A stretch of DNA of 42,057 bases from Rhodoferax sp. (GCF_010365055.1 NZ_JAAFHA010000024.1:1-42057); one strand, 5' to 3'; shown: positions 9,115 through 21,674, numbered from the stretch's first letter. Numbers and translations are program-made. The notes: a model not told the origin generated them from the letters alone.

Positions 9115-9141
9115 CTTGAAACTCCGCACCATCGCCCATAA
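9115..9141 (+). promoter_or_regulatory. candidate heat-shock sigma-32 (RpoH) promoter of htpG
   Basis: CTTGAAA at 9115-9121 matches the RpoH -35 consensus. After 12 bp, GCCCATAA at 9134-9141 resembles the -10 consensus CCCCATNT. The site ends about 70 bp before the htpG start codon. A small inverted repeat (TTGAA-GCC-TTCAA, 9142-9154) follows directly. htpG is a classical RpoH target, so sequence and context agree. Confidence 0.65.
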
Positions 9142-9212
9142 TTGAAGCCTTCAAGCATTGCGACTCGTCTCATCAGGCGCGCAATTTCATTTTTTCAGAC
9201 AAATCTAATCCC

Positions 9213-11204
9213 ATGACCAAACAAACCCTTTCCTTCCAGGCCGAAGTGGCCCAGTTGCTGCACCTGGTCACCCACTCGCTGTACTCGAACAAAGAGATCT
9301 TTCTGCGCGAGTTGATCTCCAACGCGTCGGACGCCTGCGACAAGCTGCGCTATGAGGCCATCAACGACAGCGGCCTGTATGAAGACGCGCCCAACCTTGA
9401 GGTGCGCGTGTCGTTCGACCCGGCGGCCAAAACGCTCACGATCTCCGACAACGGCATCGGCATGAGCGCACAGGAAGCCATTGACCACCTGGGCACGATT
9501 GCCAAGAGCGGCACCAAAGACTTTGTGAGCAAGCTCAGCGGCGACCAGAAGGCCGACTCGCAGCTCATCGGCCAGTTCGGCGTGGGTTTCTACTCCGGCT
9601 TCATCGTGGCCGACAAGATCACGGTCGAGTCGCGCCGCGCCGGCATGAAAGCCTCCGAGGGTGTGCGCTGGATCAGCGGCGGCGCCGGTGACTTTGAAGT
9701 TGAAACCATCGAGCGCCCGGCACGCGGCACCAGCGTCATCCTGCACCTGCGCGACGACGCCATGGACTACGCCAGCGCCTGGAAGCTCAAAAGCATCATC
9801 AACAAGTATTCAGACCACATCAGCCTGCCGATTCTGATGGAAAAAGAAGAGTGGAAAGACGGCGAGCTGATCAACCCGAGTGACGAAAAGGGCGGCCGCC
9901 AGCCCGGTGGCATGCTCAAGACCGGCGAGTGGGAAACCGTCAACAAGGGCAACGCCATCTGGGCGCGCGCCAAGAAAGACATCACGCCCGAGCAGTACAC
10001 CGAGTTCTACAAACAGATCAGCCATGATTTCGAGGCGCCGCTGGCCTACACCCACAACCGGGTCGAAGGCAGCACCGAGTACACGCAACTGCTCTACCTG
10101 CCCAGCAAAGCGCCGATGGACTTGTTCAACCGCGAGAAGTCTGCGGGCGTCAAACTCTATGTCAAGCGCGTTTTCATCATGGACGACGCCGAGGCGCTGC
10201 TGCCCACCTACCTGCGCTTTGTCAAGGGCGTGGTCGACTCGGCCGACCTGCCGCTGAACGTCAGCCGGGAGTTGCTGCAGGAAAGCCGCGACGTCAAGGC
10301 CATCCGTGAAGGCTGCACCAAACGCGTGCTGGGCATGCTGGAAGATCTGGCCAAACATGACAAGCTGCCGGCACCTTCTGCTGACGGCGGGACGGACACC
10401 ACCGCAGGGGTTTCCGATGTATTGAGTGAAGAAGACAAGGCCAACGAGGGCAAGTACAGCAAGTTCTACGCCGAATTTGGCGCCGTGCTGAAAGAAGGCC
10501 TGGGCGAAGACTATGCCAACAAAGACCGTCTGGCCAAGCTCTTGCGTTTTGCCTCCAGCACCACCGACACGGTGAGCGTGAGCTTCGCCGACTACAAGGC
10601 GCGCATGAAAGAAGGCCAGGAGGCCATCTACTACATCACCGCCGATACCCCGGCGGCGGCCAAGAACAGCCCACAACTGGAAGTGTTCAAGAAAAAGGGC
10701 ATTGAAGTGCTCTTGATGACCGATCGCGTGGACGAATGGGCGCTGAACTACCTGCAGGACTTTGACGGCACGCCGCTGCAATCCGTGGCCAAAGGCGCGG
10801 TTGACCTGGGCAAGCTGCAAGACGAGGCCGAGAAAAAAGCGGCCGAAGAAGCGGCTGAAACCTTCAAGCCCTTGCTGGCCAAGCTGAAAGAAGCGCTCAA
10901 AGACAAAGCCGAAGACGTGCGCGTGACGACCCGGCTGGTCGACTCGCCCGCCTGCCTGGTGGTGCAAGACCACGGCATGAGCACGCAACTGGCGCGCATG
11001 CTCAAGCAAGCGGGTCAGGCCGCACCGGATGTCAAGCCGGTGCTGGAAGTGAATGCCGAGCACCCGCTGGTGAAAAAGCTCGACGGCTCGGTGCACTTCA
11101 ACGATCTGGCGCACATCCTGTTTGATCAGGCCCTGCTGGCCGAAGGCGGTATGCCGGCTGACCCGGCGGCTTATGTCAAACGGGTGAACGCCTTGCTGGT
11201 GTGA
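9213..11204 (+). CDS. htpG: molecular chaperone HtpG (Hsp90)
   Basis: A full-length bacterial Hsp90 of 663 residues. The N-terminal GHKL ATPase domain shows [32 protein letters not shown] and [16 protein letters not shown]. The middle domain carries the catalytic-loop region [20 protein letters not shown]. The C-terminal dimerisation domain ends [17 protein letters not shown]. It acts as an ATP-driven homodimeric chaperone in the cytoplasm. Expression is probably heat-inducible from the RpoH-type promoter just upstream, and a stem-loop terminator follows the dispersed repeat behind it. No anomalies were seen. Confidence 0.98.
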   Translation: MTKQTLSFQAEVAQLLHLVTHSLYSNKEIFLRELISNASDACDKLRYEAINDSGLYEDAPNLEVRVSFDPAAKTLTISDNGIGMSAQEAIDHLGTIAKSGTKDFVSKLSGDQKADSQLIGQFGVGFYSGFIVADKITVESRRAGMKASEGVRWISGGAGDFEVETIERPARGTSVILHLRDDAMDYASAWKLKSIINKYSDHISLPILMEKEEWKDGELINPSDEKGGRQPGGMLKTGEWETVNKGNAIWARAKKDITPEQYTEFYKQISHDFEAPLAYTHNRVEGSTEYTQLLYLPSKAPMDLFNREKSAGVKLYVKRVFIMDDAEALLPTYLRFVKGVVDSADLPLNVSRELLQESRDVKAIREGCTKRVLGMLEDLAKHDKLPAPSADGGTDTTAGVSDVLSEEDKANEGKYSKFYAEFGAVLKEGLGEDYANKDRLAKLLRFASSTTDTVSVSFADYKARMKEGQEAIYYITADTPAAAKNSPQLEVFKKKGIEVLLMTDRVDEWALNYLQDFDGTPLQSVAKGAVDLGKLQDEAEKKAAEEAAETFKPLLAKLKEALKDKAEDVRVTTRLVDSPACLVVQDHGMSTQLARMLKQAGQAAPDVKPVLEVNAEHPLVKKLDGSVHFNDLAHILFDQALLAEGGMPADPAAYVKRVNALLV

Positions 11205-11270
11205 TTTTTATATGACAAATCAGGCTCTAGCCCCCGTCATCACTGCGTTATATACTACTTAAATAGTAGC
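11204..11270 (-). repeat. dispersed intergenic repeat, copy 2 (reverse orientation)
   Basis: It starts on the last base of the htpG stop codon. It contains GACAAATCAGGCTCTAGCCC and ends in an AT-rich inverted repeat (TACTACTTAAATAGTAGC). It is closely related to the copies after purT but inverted. Confidence 0.75.
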
Positions 11271-11286
11271 GCCTCAAGCGCAAAAT

Positions 11287-11319
11287 GCCCCGCAGGCAAA
11301 GCGACTGACGGGGCTTTTT
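11287..11319 (+). terminator. rho-independent terminator after htpG
   Basis: GCCCCG at 11287-11292 pairs with CGGGGC at 11309-11314 and is followed directly by five Ts. This is a typical intrinsic terminator layout, 83 bp after the htpG stop. Confidence 0.7.
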
Positions 11320-11384
11320 CATGGGCGCTTGCGTCTCAGCGAGAATCTGCTGCCGTGTGACTCACTTCAACCCAGCTCAAATCT

Positions 11385-11828
11385 ATGAAAACCATGCTCC
11401 CCCTTGCCGTTCTGGCCACCGCCCTGTCTTTCTTCAGCGCCGCTCACGCTGCCGATGCCACCCTGGAGGCCGCAGCCAAGGAAGCGGGCGCCGTGGTGAC
11501 CTCCAGCGGGCTGGTGTACCGCTCGCTCCAAGACGGCGCCGGCGCCAGCCCCAAGGCCAGCGACACCGTCAAAGTCAATTACCGGGGTACCTTTCCCGAT
11601 GGCAAGGAATTTGACAGTTCTTACAAGCGCAACCAGGCGATTGAATTCCCCCTGGGCAACGTCATCAAGTGCTGGACCGAAGGCGTGCAGCGCATGAAGG
11701 TCGGTGGCAAAGCCAAGCTGACCTGCCCGGCAGCCATCGCCTATGGTGAGCGTGGTGCCGGGGGTGTGATCCCGCCGAACGCCACGCTGCTGTTTGAAGT
11801 CGAGTTGCTGGCCATCAGCGGCAAGTAG
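11385..11828 (+). CDS. periplasmic FKBP-type peptidyl-prolyl cis-trans isomerase
   Basis: A 147-residue protein with a clear signal peptide (MKTMLPLAVLATALSFFSAA, cleavage near AHA-AD), so it acts in the periplasm. A single FKBP domain follows: VKVNYRGTFPDGKEFDSSY contains the active-site Tyr and Asp. VIKCWTEGVQRMKVGGKAKL and IPPNATLLFEVELL complete the fold. The usual Trp of the substrate pocket is retained in this motif. It resembles a stand-alone FkpA/Mip C-terminal domain without the dimerisation arm. It is a single gene, convergent with the bkd operon. Confidence 0.92.
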   Translation: MKTMLPLAVLATALSFFSAAHAADATLEAAAKEAGAVVTSSGLVYRSLQDGAGASPKASDTVKVNYRGTFPDGKEFDSSYKRNQAIEFPLGNVIKCWTEGVQRMKVGGKAKLTCPAAIAYGERGAGGVIPPNATLLFEVELLAISGK

Positions 11829-11870
11829 CCTGACGCGGCATTGGCGCCGGCTTGTTTGGCGTGCGCTCGG

Positions 11871-13205
<1,335 letters not shown>

Positions 13206-13206
13206 C

Positions 13207-14244
13207 TCAGGCCTCCATCACACGTTTGAACGCCGCTGCAACCCGCGCTGGCCCGGGAAAATACGCCCACTCCTGCGCGTGCGGGTACGGCGTGTCCCAG
13301 CCCGCCACGCGCTCGATCGGCGCTTGCAGGTGGTAGAAGCAATGCTCCTGAATCAGCGCCGAGAGTTCAGCGCCCAGGCCGTTGGTGCGGGTGGCCTCAT
13401 GCACGATCACGCAGCGGCCGGTCTTTTTCACCGACGCCACGAGCGTGTCGAGGTCGAGCGGCCACAGGCTGCGCAGGTCGATGATTTCGGCGTCCACCCC
13501 GCTCTCATTCGCCGCCGCCTCGGCCACATAAACCATGGTGCCGTAGGCGATGACCGTCACGGCCGACCCCGGCCGAAACACCGCCGCCGAGTCCAGCGGC
13601 ACGGTGTAGTAGCCCTCGGGCACCAGGCCCAGCGGATGCTTGGACCAGGGCACCACCGGCTTCTCGTGGTGGCCATCAAAGGGCCCGTTGTAGAGCCGCT
13701 TAGGTTCCAGAAAGATGACCGGGTCGTCGTTCTCGATCGAGGCGATCAGCAACCCTTTGGCGTCATAGGGGTTGGACGGCATCACAGTGCGCAGACCGCA
13801 GACCTGCGTGAACATGGCCTCCGGGCTCTGGCTGTGGGTTTGCCCGCCGTAGATACCGCCGCCACACGGCATGCGAATCGTCATCGGGCAGGTAAAGTCG
13901 CCGGCCGAGCGGTAACGCAGGCGCGCCGCCTCAGACACAATCTGGTCGGTGGCGGGGTAAACGTAGTCGGCAAACTGGATCTCGACCACCGGGCGCAGCC
14001 CGTAGGCGGCCATGCCGACGGCGGTGCCGACGATGCCGCCCTCAGAAATGGGGGCATCGAACACGCGCTGGTTGCCATACTTCTGCTGTAGACCTTCGGT
14101 GCAGCGAAACACGCCGCCGAAATAGCCCACGTCCTGGCCGTACACGACCACATTGGGGTCACGCGCGAGCATCACATCCATGGCGGAGCGCAGCGCCTGG
14201 ATCATGGTCATGGGGGTTTTGTTGGGAGTGGTGTTGTCGGTCAT
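13207..14244 (-). CDS. bkdA2: branched-chain 2-oxoacid dehydrogenase E1 beta subunit
   Basis: A 345-residue transketolase-like beta subunit. Typical segments are ALRSAMDVMLARDPNVVVYG, the cofactor-loop region VFRCTEGLQQKYG, and RVFDAPISEGGIVGTAVGMA. The C-terminal transketolase domain contains DAEIIDLRSLWPLDLDTL and VIVHEATRTNGLGAEL. The protein pairs with E1 alpha as an alpha2-beta2 heterotetramer for decarboxylation of 2-oxoisovalerate-type acids. It starts two bases after the E1 alpha stop, and E2 follows after one base, so the three are co-transcribed. Confidence 0.93.
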   Translation of the reverse strand: MTDNTTPNKTPMTMIQALRSAMDVMLARDPNVVVYGQDVGYFGGVFRCTEGLQQKYGNQRVFDAPISEGGIVGTAVGMAAYGLRPVVEIQFADYVYPATDQIVSEAARLRYRSAGDFTCPMTIRMPCGGGIYGGQTHSQSPEAMFTQVCGLRTVMPSNPYDAKGLLIASIENDDPVIFLEPKRLYNGPFDGHHEKPVVPWSKHPLGLVPEGYYTVPLDSAAVFRPGSAVTVIAYGTMVYVAEAAANESGVDAEIIDLRSLWPLDLDTLVASVKKTGRCVIVHEATRTNGLGAELSALIQEHCFYHLQAPIERVAGWDTPYPHAQEWAYFPGPARVAAAFKRVMEA

Positions 14245-14246
14245 GA

Positions 14247-15530
<1,284 letters not shown>

Positions 15531-15555
15531 TCAGCTCAAAGCCTGGCGGGTGGCC

Positions 15556-15579
15556 GCAGCATTGAGCCAACAATGCTGC
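15556..15579. promoter_or_regulatory. perfect 8-bp inverted repeat upstream of bkdA1
   Basis: GCAGCATT and AATGCTGC flank an eight-base loop in the leader of bkdA1, about 75 bp before the start codon and after the ABC permease gene on the same strand. It could be an operator for bkd or part of a read-through barrier. No T-run follows on the minus strand, so a classical terminator is unlikely. Confidence 0.35.
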
Positions 15580-15688
15580 AATGCTTGCAGGATCACCGCG
15601 GGCATTGCTTGGGATTCGAAGCATAACGGATTTATTTCACCGCCCTTTGCGCCTCGACAATATTTTCCTGCGTCTGATTTGAGCGCCT

Positions 15689-16516
15689 TCAGCCGCGAAA
15701 GCGCTTGCGCGTGAGCGCCAGCGCGATCCAGAAACCAGCCACCGTATACGCCACCAGCACCAGCGTATGACGCAGCCAATGCGTCGGCCACTGATCCATA
15801 AACAGCGGGCGTACCAGTTCCACCGCGTTGGTCAGCGGCAGCCACTGCGAGATCGTTCGAACCACGGCGGGCAACTGCTCCAGCGGAAAGAAGATGCCGC
15901 TCAAGAACATCATCGGTGTCAGAAACAATGTGAAGTAGTAGGTGAAAAAGTCGTAGCCCTTGGCCAGCGCATTGAAGATCAGCGCCAGGCAACTGAAGGT
16001 GATGCCCACGCCCAGCAGCACCGGCCAGGCCACCAGCAGCTTCGGGCTGTAGCTGATGCCCAGGGCCAGCATCACGCCCAGAATGGCCGTGACGGTGAAC
16101 AGCGCCTTGAACGCCGCCCACAGCATCTCGGCCAGCACGATGTCGTCCAGGTTGACCGGCGCGTTCATGATGCCGTCCCAGGTTTTTTGCACATGCATGC
16201 GCGAAAAGGCCGAGTACAGCGCTTCAAAACTGGCCGCCTGCATGGCGCTCATGCAGATCGAGCCACTGGCCAGGAACAGGATGTAGGGCACCGGCGTGCC
16301 GTCGACGCTGATTCTCCCCACCAGCGCGCCCATGCCGTAGCCAAACGCCACCAGCCACATCAGAGGTTCGGCAATATTGCCCACCAGACTGGGAATGGCC
16401 AGCTTGCGCCAGACCAGCAGGTTGCGCAGAAAGACCGGCCACCAGCGCATGGAGAGCTCGGGCGCACGCCAGACGCTGCGGGATTTGACTATTTCCATTT
16501 GAATTTGAGTGCTCAT
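15689..16516 (-). CDS. ABC-2 type transporter permease, NodJ/DrrB-like
   Basis: A 275-residue integral membrane protein with six predicted segments, for example LVAFGYGMGALVG, ALFTVTAILGVMLALGI and VLLGVGITFSCLALIF. It carries the ABC-2 signature region YYFTLFLTPMMFLSGIFFPLEQLP near the C-terminus. With the upstream ATPase it forms a NodIJ/DrrAB-type exporter half-set; the substrate is unknown (lipo-oligosaccharide, drug or polysaccharide in relatives). The ATG at 16516 overlaps the stop of a 49-codon frame that bridges from the ATPase gene. Confidence 0.88.
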   Translation of the reverse strand: MSTQIQMEIVKSRSVWRAPELSMRWWPVFLRNLLVWRKLAIPSLVGNIAEPLMWLVAFGYGMGALVGRISVDGTPVPYILFLASGSICMSAMQAASFEALYSAFSRMHVQKTWDGIMNAPVNLDDIVLAEMLWAAFKALFTVTAILGVMLALGISYSPKLLVAWPVLLGVGITFSCLALIFNALAKGYDFFTYYFTLFLTPMMFLSGIFFPLEQLPAVVRTISQWLPLTNAVELVRPLFMDQWPTHWLRHTLVLVAYTVAGFWIALALTRKRFRG

Positions 16517-16662
16517 CTGAGTGCTTTCAGAAATTCAGATTTTCGGGATGAAGTGCAAGGCGCCCGGAGCGCAGCCACCGCAGCGTACTTCGGTACGTGA
16601 GGATGGCGAGCACCGCGCAACGCGGCAATTCGCCCGAAAAATGGATTTATGAAGGCACTCAT
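16513..16662 (-). CDS. 49-codon bridging frame between the two ABC genes
   Basis: An ATG at 16660-16662 overlaps the ATPase stop codon (ATGA). The frame stays open for 49 codons through the palindromic element, and its TGA (16513-16515) overlaps the permease ATG (again ATGA). The peptide begins MSAFINPFFGRIAALRG and has no recognisable domain. Both overlaps being exact suggests that translation is carried across the element so that the permease stays coupled to the ATPase. Whether the peptide itself matters is unknown. Confidence 0.4.
   Translation of the reverse strand: MSAFINPFFGRIAALRGARHPHVPKYAAVAALRAPCTSSRKSEFLKALR
16539..16642. repeat. palindromic intergenic element inside the ABC operon
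   Basis: The ends are inverted: ATTTTCGGG at 16539-16547 and CCCGAAAAAT at 16633-16642. In the centre, CGTAC-TTCG-GTACG forms a hairpin with a UUCG tetraloop in RNA. This MITE-like layout and the GCGCAACGC/CGCCCGG-rich arms look like a dispersed element; I recall similar sequence from other Burkholderiales but cannot check it here. Only one copy is in this window. Confidence 0.5.
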
Positions 16663-17582
16663 GCGTCCTCCCTGATCTGGCGGCCTGTCAGTTTGAGGAA
16701 CAGGTCTTCCAGATTGGCTGGGCGGTGCAGCGTGCGCAGCTGCGGATAAGCCACCAGGGCTTGCATCAGCGGCTTGGCATCTAGCGTGTAGAAAAACACC
16801 GTCTCGCCACTGACTTCAACCCGCGCCGCCAGGGCTTTCAGGGGCGACTCCACCAGCCCCAGAGCGCCCGTGCCGAAGACCTCGACGACATCGGGCTCCA
16901 GATGCTGGGCGATCAAATCACGCGGCGATCCTTCGGCAATCTTCTTGCCATGGTCGACCACCAGCAGCCGGTGGCACAGGCGCTCGGCCTCGTCCATGAA
17001 GTGCGTGGTCAACAAGATGGATTTGCCCTCACTCAGCAACATCTGCAGGCGCTCCCACATCAGGTGGCGCGCCTGCGGGTCCAGCCCCGTGGTGGGCTCG
17101 TCCAGCAGCAACAGGCGCGGGTTGTTGACCAGCGCGCGCGCCAGGCTCAAGCGCCGTTTCATGCCGCCCGAGAGCTCCCCTGGTTTGGCATTGGCCTTGT
17201 GGGTCAGCGACGCAAATTGCAGCAGAGCCGGGATGCGCTCCTTGATCTGCGCGTCTCTCATGCCGAAATAACGGCCGTAGACCAGCAGGTTTTCAGCACA
17301 CGAAAAGTCGGGGTCGAGCGTGTCCATCTGGCTCACCACGCCCAGCTGCGCCTTGATGGCCAGCGCGTCACGCGGCATGTGCAGGCCAAACGCCGTGACC
17401 AGCCCCGCGTCGGGCACCGTTAGCCCCAGGCACATGCGGATGGTGGTGGTTTTGCCCGCACCGTTGGGGCCGATCACGCCCAGGCACTCGCCCGGTGCGA
17501 TGTCAAAGGACATGTCGCTCACTACCGTGGCATCACCGTAGCGTTTGACCAGGTGTTGTGCAGACAGGATGGATTCACTCAT
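16659..17582 (-). CDS. ABC transporter ATP-binding protein, NodI/DrrA-like
   Basis: A 307-residue ATPase with all nucleotide-binding motifs: Walker A GPNGAGKTTT, Q loop VVSQMDTLDP, signature LSGGMKRRLSLARAL, Walker B LLLLDEPTTGLDP and switch His in LLTTHFMDEAERL. The C-terminal ~80 residues form the extra domain common in DrrA/NodI proteins. I take the ATG at 17582 (MSESILSAQHLVKRYGD). The frame remains open far upstream, but that part is antisense of purT. It heads a two-gene exporter operon divergent from purT, with about 220 bp between the start codons. Confidence 0.9.
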   Translation of the reverse strand: MSESILSAQHLVKRYGDATVVSDMSFDIAPGECLGVIGPNGAGKTTTIRMCLGLTVPDAGLVTAFGLHMPRDALAIKAQLGVVSQMDTLDPDFSCAENLLVYGRYFGMRDAQIKERIPALLQFASLTHKANAKPGELSGGMKRRLSLARALVNNPRLLLLDEPTTGLDPQARHLMWERLQMLLSEGKSILLTTHFMDEAERLCHRLLVVDHGKKIAEGSPRDLIAQHLEPDVVEVFGTGALGLVESPLKALAARVEVSGETVFFYTLDAKPLMQALVAYPQLRTLHRPANLEDLFLKLTGRQIREDA

Positions 17583-17771
17583 GGGCGGCATTGTCGCCCA
17601 GCTGTCGCGGGCGGCGGACGCCTGCGGCAAATCCACGGCGGCCATGGCCACAAGGCCAGAGCCTTGGCTACGCATAGAAGCACCCGGTTCATTGATGATG
17701 ACAGGCCTTGATAAAAGCCGTGCTCGGCCGGGCCGCTGCCTCGATAGAATTTGAGCGTCAGCCCTCATTGA

Positions 17772-19046
<1,275 letters not shown>

Positions 19047-19120
19047 GTTTTATGCTTCTTTATCAGTAGCTAGTCGCGCTTATTTGACGTGGGTTAGAGC
19101 CTGATTTCTTATAAATTTAA
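19047..19120 (+). repeat. dispersed intergenic repeat, copy 3 (behind purT)
   Basis: It directly follows the purT stop: GCTTCTTTATCAGTAGCTAG, then CGCGCTTATTTGACGTGGG, then an AGAGCCTGATTTCTTATAAA tail. This is the parent-like copy for the three purT-tail duplicates further right. Confidence 0.8.
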
Positions 19121-19138
19121 ACAGGTAATCACCCGGCT

Positions 19139-19310
19139 TTGCCGTTGAGACCGTAGACGTTTTACTTATTCGAGGTAGGGGGGCCTCTCATGGAAACTCT
19201 CAATCGTGTGCCGCCAAGCAAACGAAAGGAGAAGCCAGATGGACAAGCCAGGAGGCCTAAACCACACGAAATCGGATTGCAGCTACCACGTTGTGTTCAT
19301 ACCGGCAAGC
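19139..19310 (+). mobile_element. IS200/IS605-family relic (left end and TnpA N-terminus)
   Basis: A leader of about 100 bp with GGGGGGCCTCTC and AAAGGAGAAGCCAG precedes an ATG at 19239. The frame reads LNHTKSDCSYHVVFIP, the conserved N-terminus of IS200-type Y1 transposases. Similarity stops after about 22 residues at roughly 19306. Three bases after the stretch ends comes the stop codon of the CusF-like gene on the other strand. The HUH motif, catalytic Tyr and right end are missing, so it is not mobile. It lies at the left edge of the copper operon, suggesting the deletion or insertion that brought the operon in also cut the element. Confidence 0.7.
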
Positions 19311-19312
19311 AA

Positions 19313-19654
19313 TTACTTGCTGGGCTGTAGGTCTGTGACGATCATCTGCCCATTTTCGTGAATGACCATGAAGCGCACCTTGTCGCCAGCCTTGATTTTG
19401 TCGAGCATGGACTTGTCCTTGGCCACAAAGACCATGGTCATGGGCGGCATCTCCAGGTGTTTGATCTCGCCATGCCTGATGGTGAGTTTGCCCGCTTCTT
19501 TGTCTATTTTTCGTACCTCCCCGTCGGTCAAGCCAGGCTTGGAAGACATCTCCATCGTTTTTTGGTCAGAGGACGCTTGCGCAAAAACTGCCCCTGAAAA
19601 CAGGGACGACAAGGCGATGGCTGTTGCCACCAGCATGGGATTGGTTTGTTTCAT
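19313..19654 (-). CDS. periplasmic CusF-like copper-binding protein
   Basis: A 113-residue protein with a signal peptide (cleavage near VFA-QA) and one CusF beta-barrel domain: DGEVRKIDKEAGKLTIRHG, then LEMPPMTMVFVAKD. Copper-ligand equivalents His61, Met72 and Met74 are present. The Trp that caps the Cu(I) site in E. coli CusF is replaced by Met69, giving an all-Met plus His site as in many betaproteobacterial relatives. A good AGGAAA site precedes the ATG. It is the last gene of the copper operon, 50 bp after the cupredoxin gene. It probably buffers or hands over Cu(I) in the periplasm. Confidence 0.85.
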   Translation of the reverse strand: MKQTNPMLVATAIALSSLFSGAVFAQASSDQKTMEMSSKPGLTDGEVRKIDKEAGKLTIRHGEIKHLEMPPMTMVFVAKDKSMLDKIKAGDKVRFMVIHENGQMIVTDLQPSK

Positions 19655-19704
19655 AAATTTTTTCCTGAGAAAAGTAACAGTTAGGGACTAATGGCGGCTT
19701 GCGC

Positions 19705-20196
19705 CTACTTGGCGGCTACGATGACTTGGCCCTTCATGCCGGCGTCGAAGTGACCTGGGTGCAGACACGCAAAGTTGACCTCGTTCGCTTTGGTGAATTG
19801 CCAGATGATTTCTCCCCGCTTACCTGGCGCCAGACTGATCTTGTTCGGCTCGTCATGTTCCATGTCGGGAAACTTCTTCATCACTTCGTAGTGTTCCAGC
19901 AATTCCTTTTCTGTCCCCAGGCTGAATTCATGTTTGACGCGATCGGTGTTTTTTAAGACAAAGCGGATCGTTTCGCCCTTTCTGACCTGAATTTCAGAGG
20001 GTTTGAAGCGCATGCCGTTCGCCATTTCCACATGGATCGTGCGACTGACCTTGGACGCGACGCCGGGCTTGCCAATGGGCGAGTCACCATGCCCGCCATC
20101 GTGAGCGCCTGCGGCCGATGCGGCAGAAGATACCGCAAGCAATGCGATAGAAACTAGTGTCGATGACTTCGAGACGAGAGATTTTTGGAATTTCAT
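19705..20196 (-). CDS. periplasmic cupredoxin, CopI-like
   Basis: A 163-residue exported protein with a signal peptide ending near ASA-AG, a short His-rich stretch (HDGGHGDSP) and one cupredoxin domain. Type-1 copper ligands are readable as His89 (VKHEF), Cys144, His149 and Met154 in CLHPGHFDAGM, with correct spacing. Length, His-rich N-terminus and neighbours match the CopI copper-tolerance cupredoxins described from betaproteobacteria. Alternatively it could be an electron acceptor for the neighbouring multicopper oxidase. It is the third gene of the copper operon. Confidence 0.85.
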   Translation of the reverse strand: MKFQKSLVSKSSTLVSIALLAVSSAASAAGAHDGGHGDSPIGKPGVASKVSRTIHVEMANGMRFKPSEIQVRKGETIRFVLKNTDRVKHEFSLGTEKELLEHYEVMKKFPDMEHDEPNKISLAPGKRGEIIWQFTKANEVNFACLHPGHFDAGMKGQVIVAAK

Positions 20197-20268
20197 GTTT
20201 GCTTTTTGATGGAAGGTTGATAACGCGAACGGGATTGGGTTGAAGACGGCTGCCGCGGTGTTTGACAG

Positions 20269-21654
20269 TCAGTGCGACATGCCTTTGCCACTGGGTTTGA
20301 TGGCGCTTGCTGCAGCAGGCGCAGTCTCGGTGCCGCCAGTTGGGCGCGTGGTCTGGGGTGTGGACCCATGCCACTCGTAGGCCACGGTACCGGCTGGAAA
20401 CTTGTAGGGTCCGGGGTCGCTGTAGTCCCCCGGTTTCTGGTCTTTGCGGACCTTGAACACGGTGAACATGCCGCCCATTTCCAGTGGGCCAAACTGGCCT
20501 GTGCCGGTCATCATGGGGGCGGTGTTGTCGGGGATGGGCATCTGCATGTCACCCATATCTGCCATGCCGCGTTCGCCCATCAACATGTAGTCGGGCACAA
20601 CTTTCTGGATTTTTTTGACCAGTCCGCGGTGATCCACGCCGATCATCGTGGGTACCGCGTGCCCCATGGCGTTCATGGTGTGGTGGCTCTTGTGGCAGTG
20701 CATGGCCCAGTCGCCTTCTTCATCAGCAATCAGTTCGATTTGGCGCATCTGCCCCACCGCCACATCCGTGGTGACCTCATACCAGCGTGTGCTGGGCGGT
20801 GTCGGACCACCGTCTGTGCCGGTGACCAGAAATTCATGGCCATGCAGGTGAATCGGATGGTTGGTCATGGTGAGATTGCCAATCCGAATGCGAACGCGGT
20901 CATTCAGACGGACGTTCAAGGTGTCGATTGCCGGAAAGACACGGCTGTTCCAGCACCAGATGTTGAAGTCCGTCATGGTGTTGATCTTGGGCGTTTTGCT
21001 GCCAGGCTCCACGTCAAAGGCGTTGAGTAAAAAGCAGAAATCCCGGTCCACGTCGCTGATGTGGGGGTGTTTGGCCTTGGGGTGGGTCACCCACATGCCC
21101 ATCATGCCCATGGCCATTTGCACCATCTCATCCGCGTGGGGGTGGTACATGAAAGTGCCTGGGCGACGCGCCTCGAACTCGTAGACAAAGGTCTTACCCA
21201 CCGGAATGGCAGGTTGCGTAAGCCCGCCGACACCGTCCATGCCGTTGGGCAGGCGCTGGCCGTGCCAGTGGATGGTGGTGTGCTCGGGCAACTTGTTGGT
21301 GACAAAAATGCGCACGCGGTCACCTTCAACCACCTCGATGGTCGGGCCCGGGCTTTGGCCGTTGTAGCCCCACATATTGACCTTGAATCCCGGGGACACC
21401 TCGCGCACCACCGGTTCGGCCACCAGGTGGAATTCCTTGACGCCGTTGTTCATGCGCCAGGGCAAGGTCCAACCGTTGAGGGTGACTACCGGGTTGTAAG
21501 GCCGACCCGTGGTGGGGACCAGCGGCGGCGCGGTTGCCACCGAGGTCTGGATCACCGGCTCCGGCAGGCCCGCCAGTGCCGACCGCGCGACGGCCAAACC
21601 AGCCACCGAGACGGCAGCACCGGCAAAAAATTGTCGACGTGAATTGAAATTCAT
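20269..21654 (-). CDS. multicopper oxidase (copper tolerance, Tat-exported)
   Basis: A 461-residue oxidase with a Tat signal (NSRRQFFAGAAVSVAGLAVA) that would export the folded, copper-loaded enzyme. All four copper motifs are intact: HWHG (129-132), HPH (171-173), HPIHLHGH (266-273) and HCHKSHHTMNAM (319-330), the last providing Cys320, His325 and Met330 for type-1 copper. Met-rich segments (MVQMAMGMMGMW, MADMGDMQM) suggest cuprous oxidase activity as in CueO/CopA. The ~130-residue tail after the last motif is rich in Met, Gly and Pro. A good AAGGAA precedes the ATG. It follows the TolC-like gene by 20 bp. Confidence 0.93.
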   Translation of the reverse strand: MNFNSRRQFFAGAAVSVAGLAVARSALAGLPEPVIQTSVATAPPLVPTTGRPYNPVVTLNGWTLPWRMNNGVKEFHLVAEPVVREVSPGFKVNMWGYNGQSPGPTIEVVEGDRVRIFVTNKLPEHTTIHWHGQRLPNGMDGVGGLTQPAIPVGKTFVYEFEARRPGTFMYHPHADEMVQMAMGMMGMWVTHPKAKHPHISDVDRDFCFLLNAFDVEPGSKTPKINTMTDFNIWCWNSRVFPAIDTLNVRLNDRVRIRIGNLTMTNHPIHLHGHEFLVTGTDGGPTPPSTRWYEVTTDVAVGQMRQIELIADEEGDWAMHCHKSHHTMNAMGHAVPTMIGVDHRGLVKKIQKVVPDYMLMGERGMADMGDMQMPIPDNTAPMMTGTGQFGPLEMGGMFTVFKVRKDQKPGDYSDPGPYKFPAGTVAYEWHGSTPQTTRPTGGTETAPAAASAIKPSGKGMSH

Positions 21655-21674
21655 TTTCTTATTCCTTATGCCAG

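Noticed and set aside
9142..9154. TTGAA-GCC-TTCAA inverted repeat as an operator for htpG
   Set aside because: Arms of five bases are short enough to arise by chance, and the RpoH-type promoter explains the expected control.
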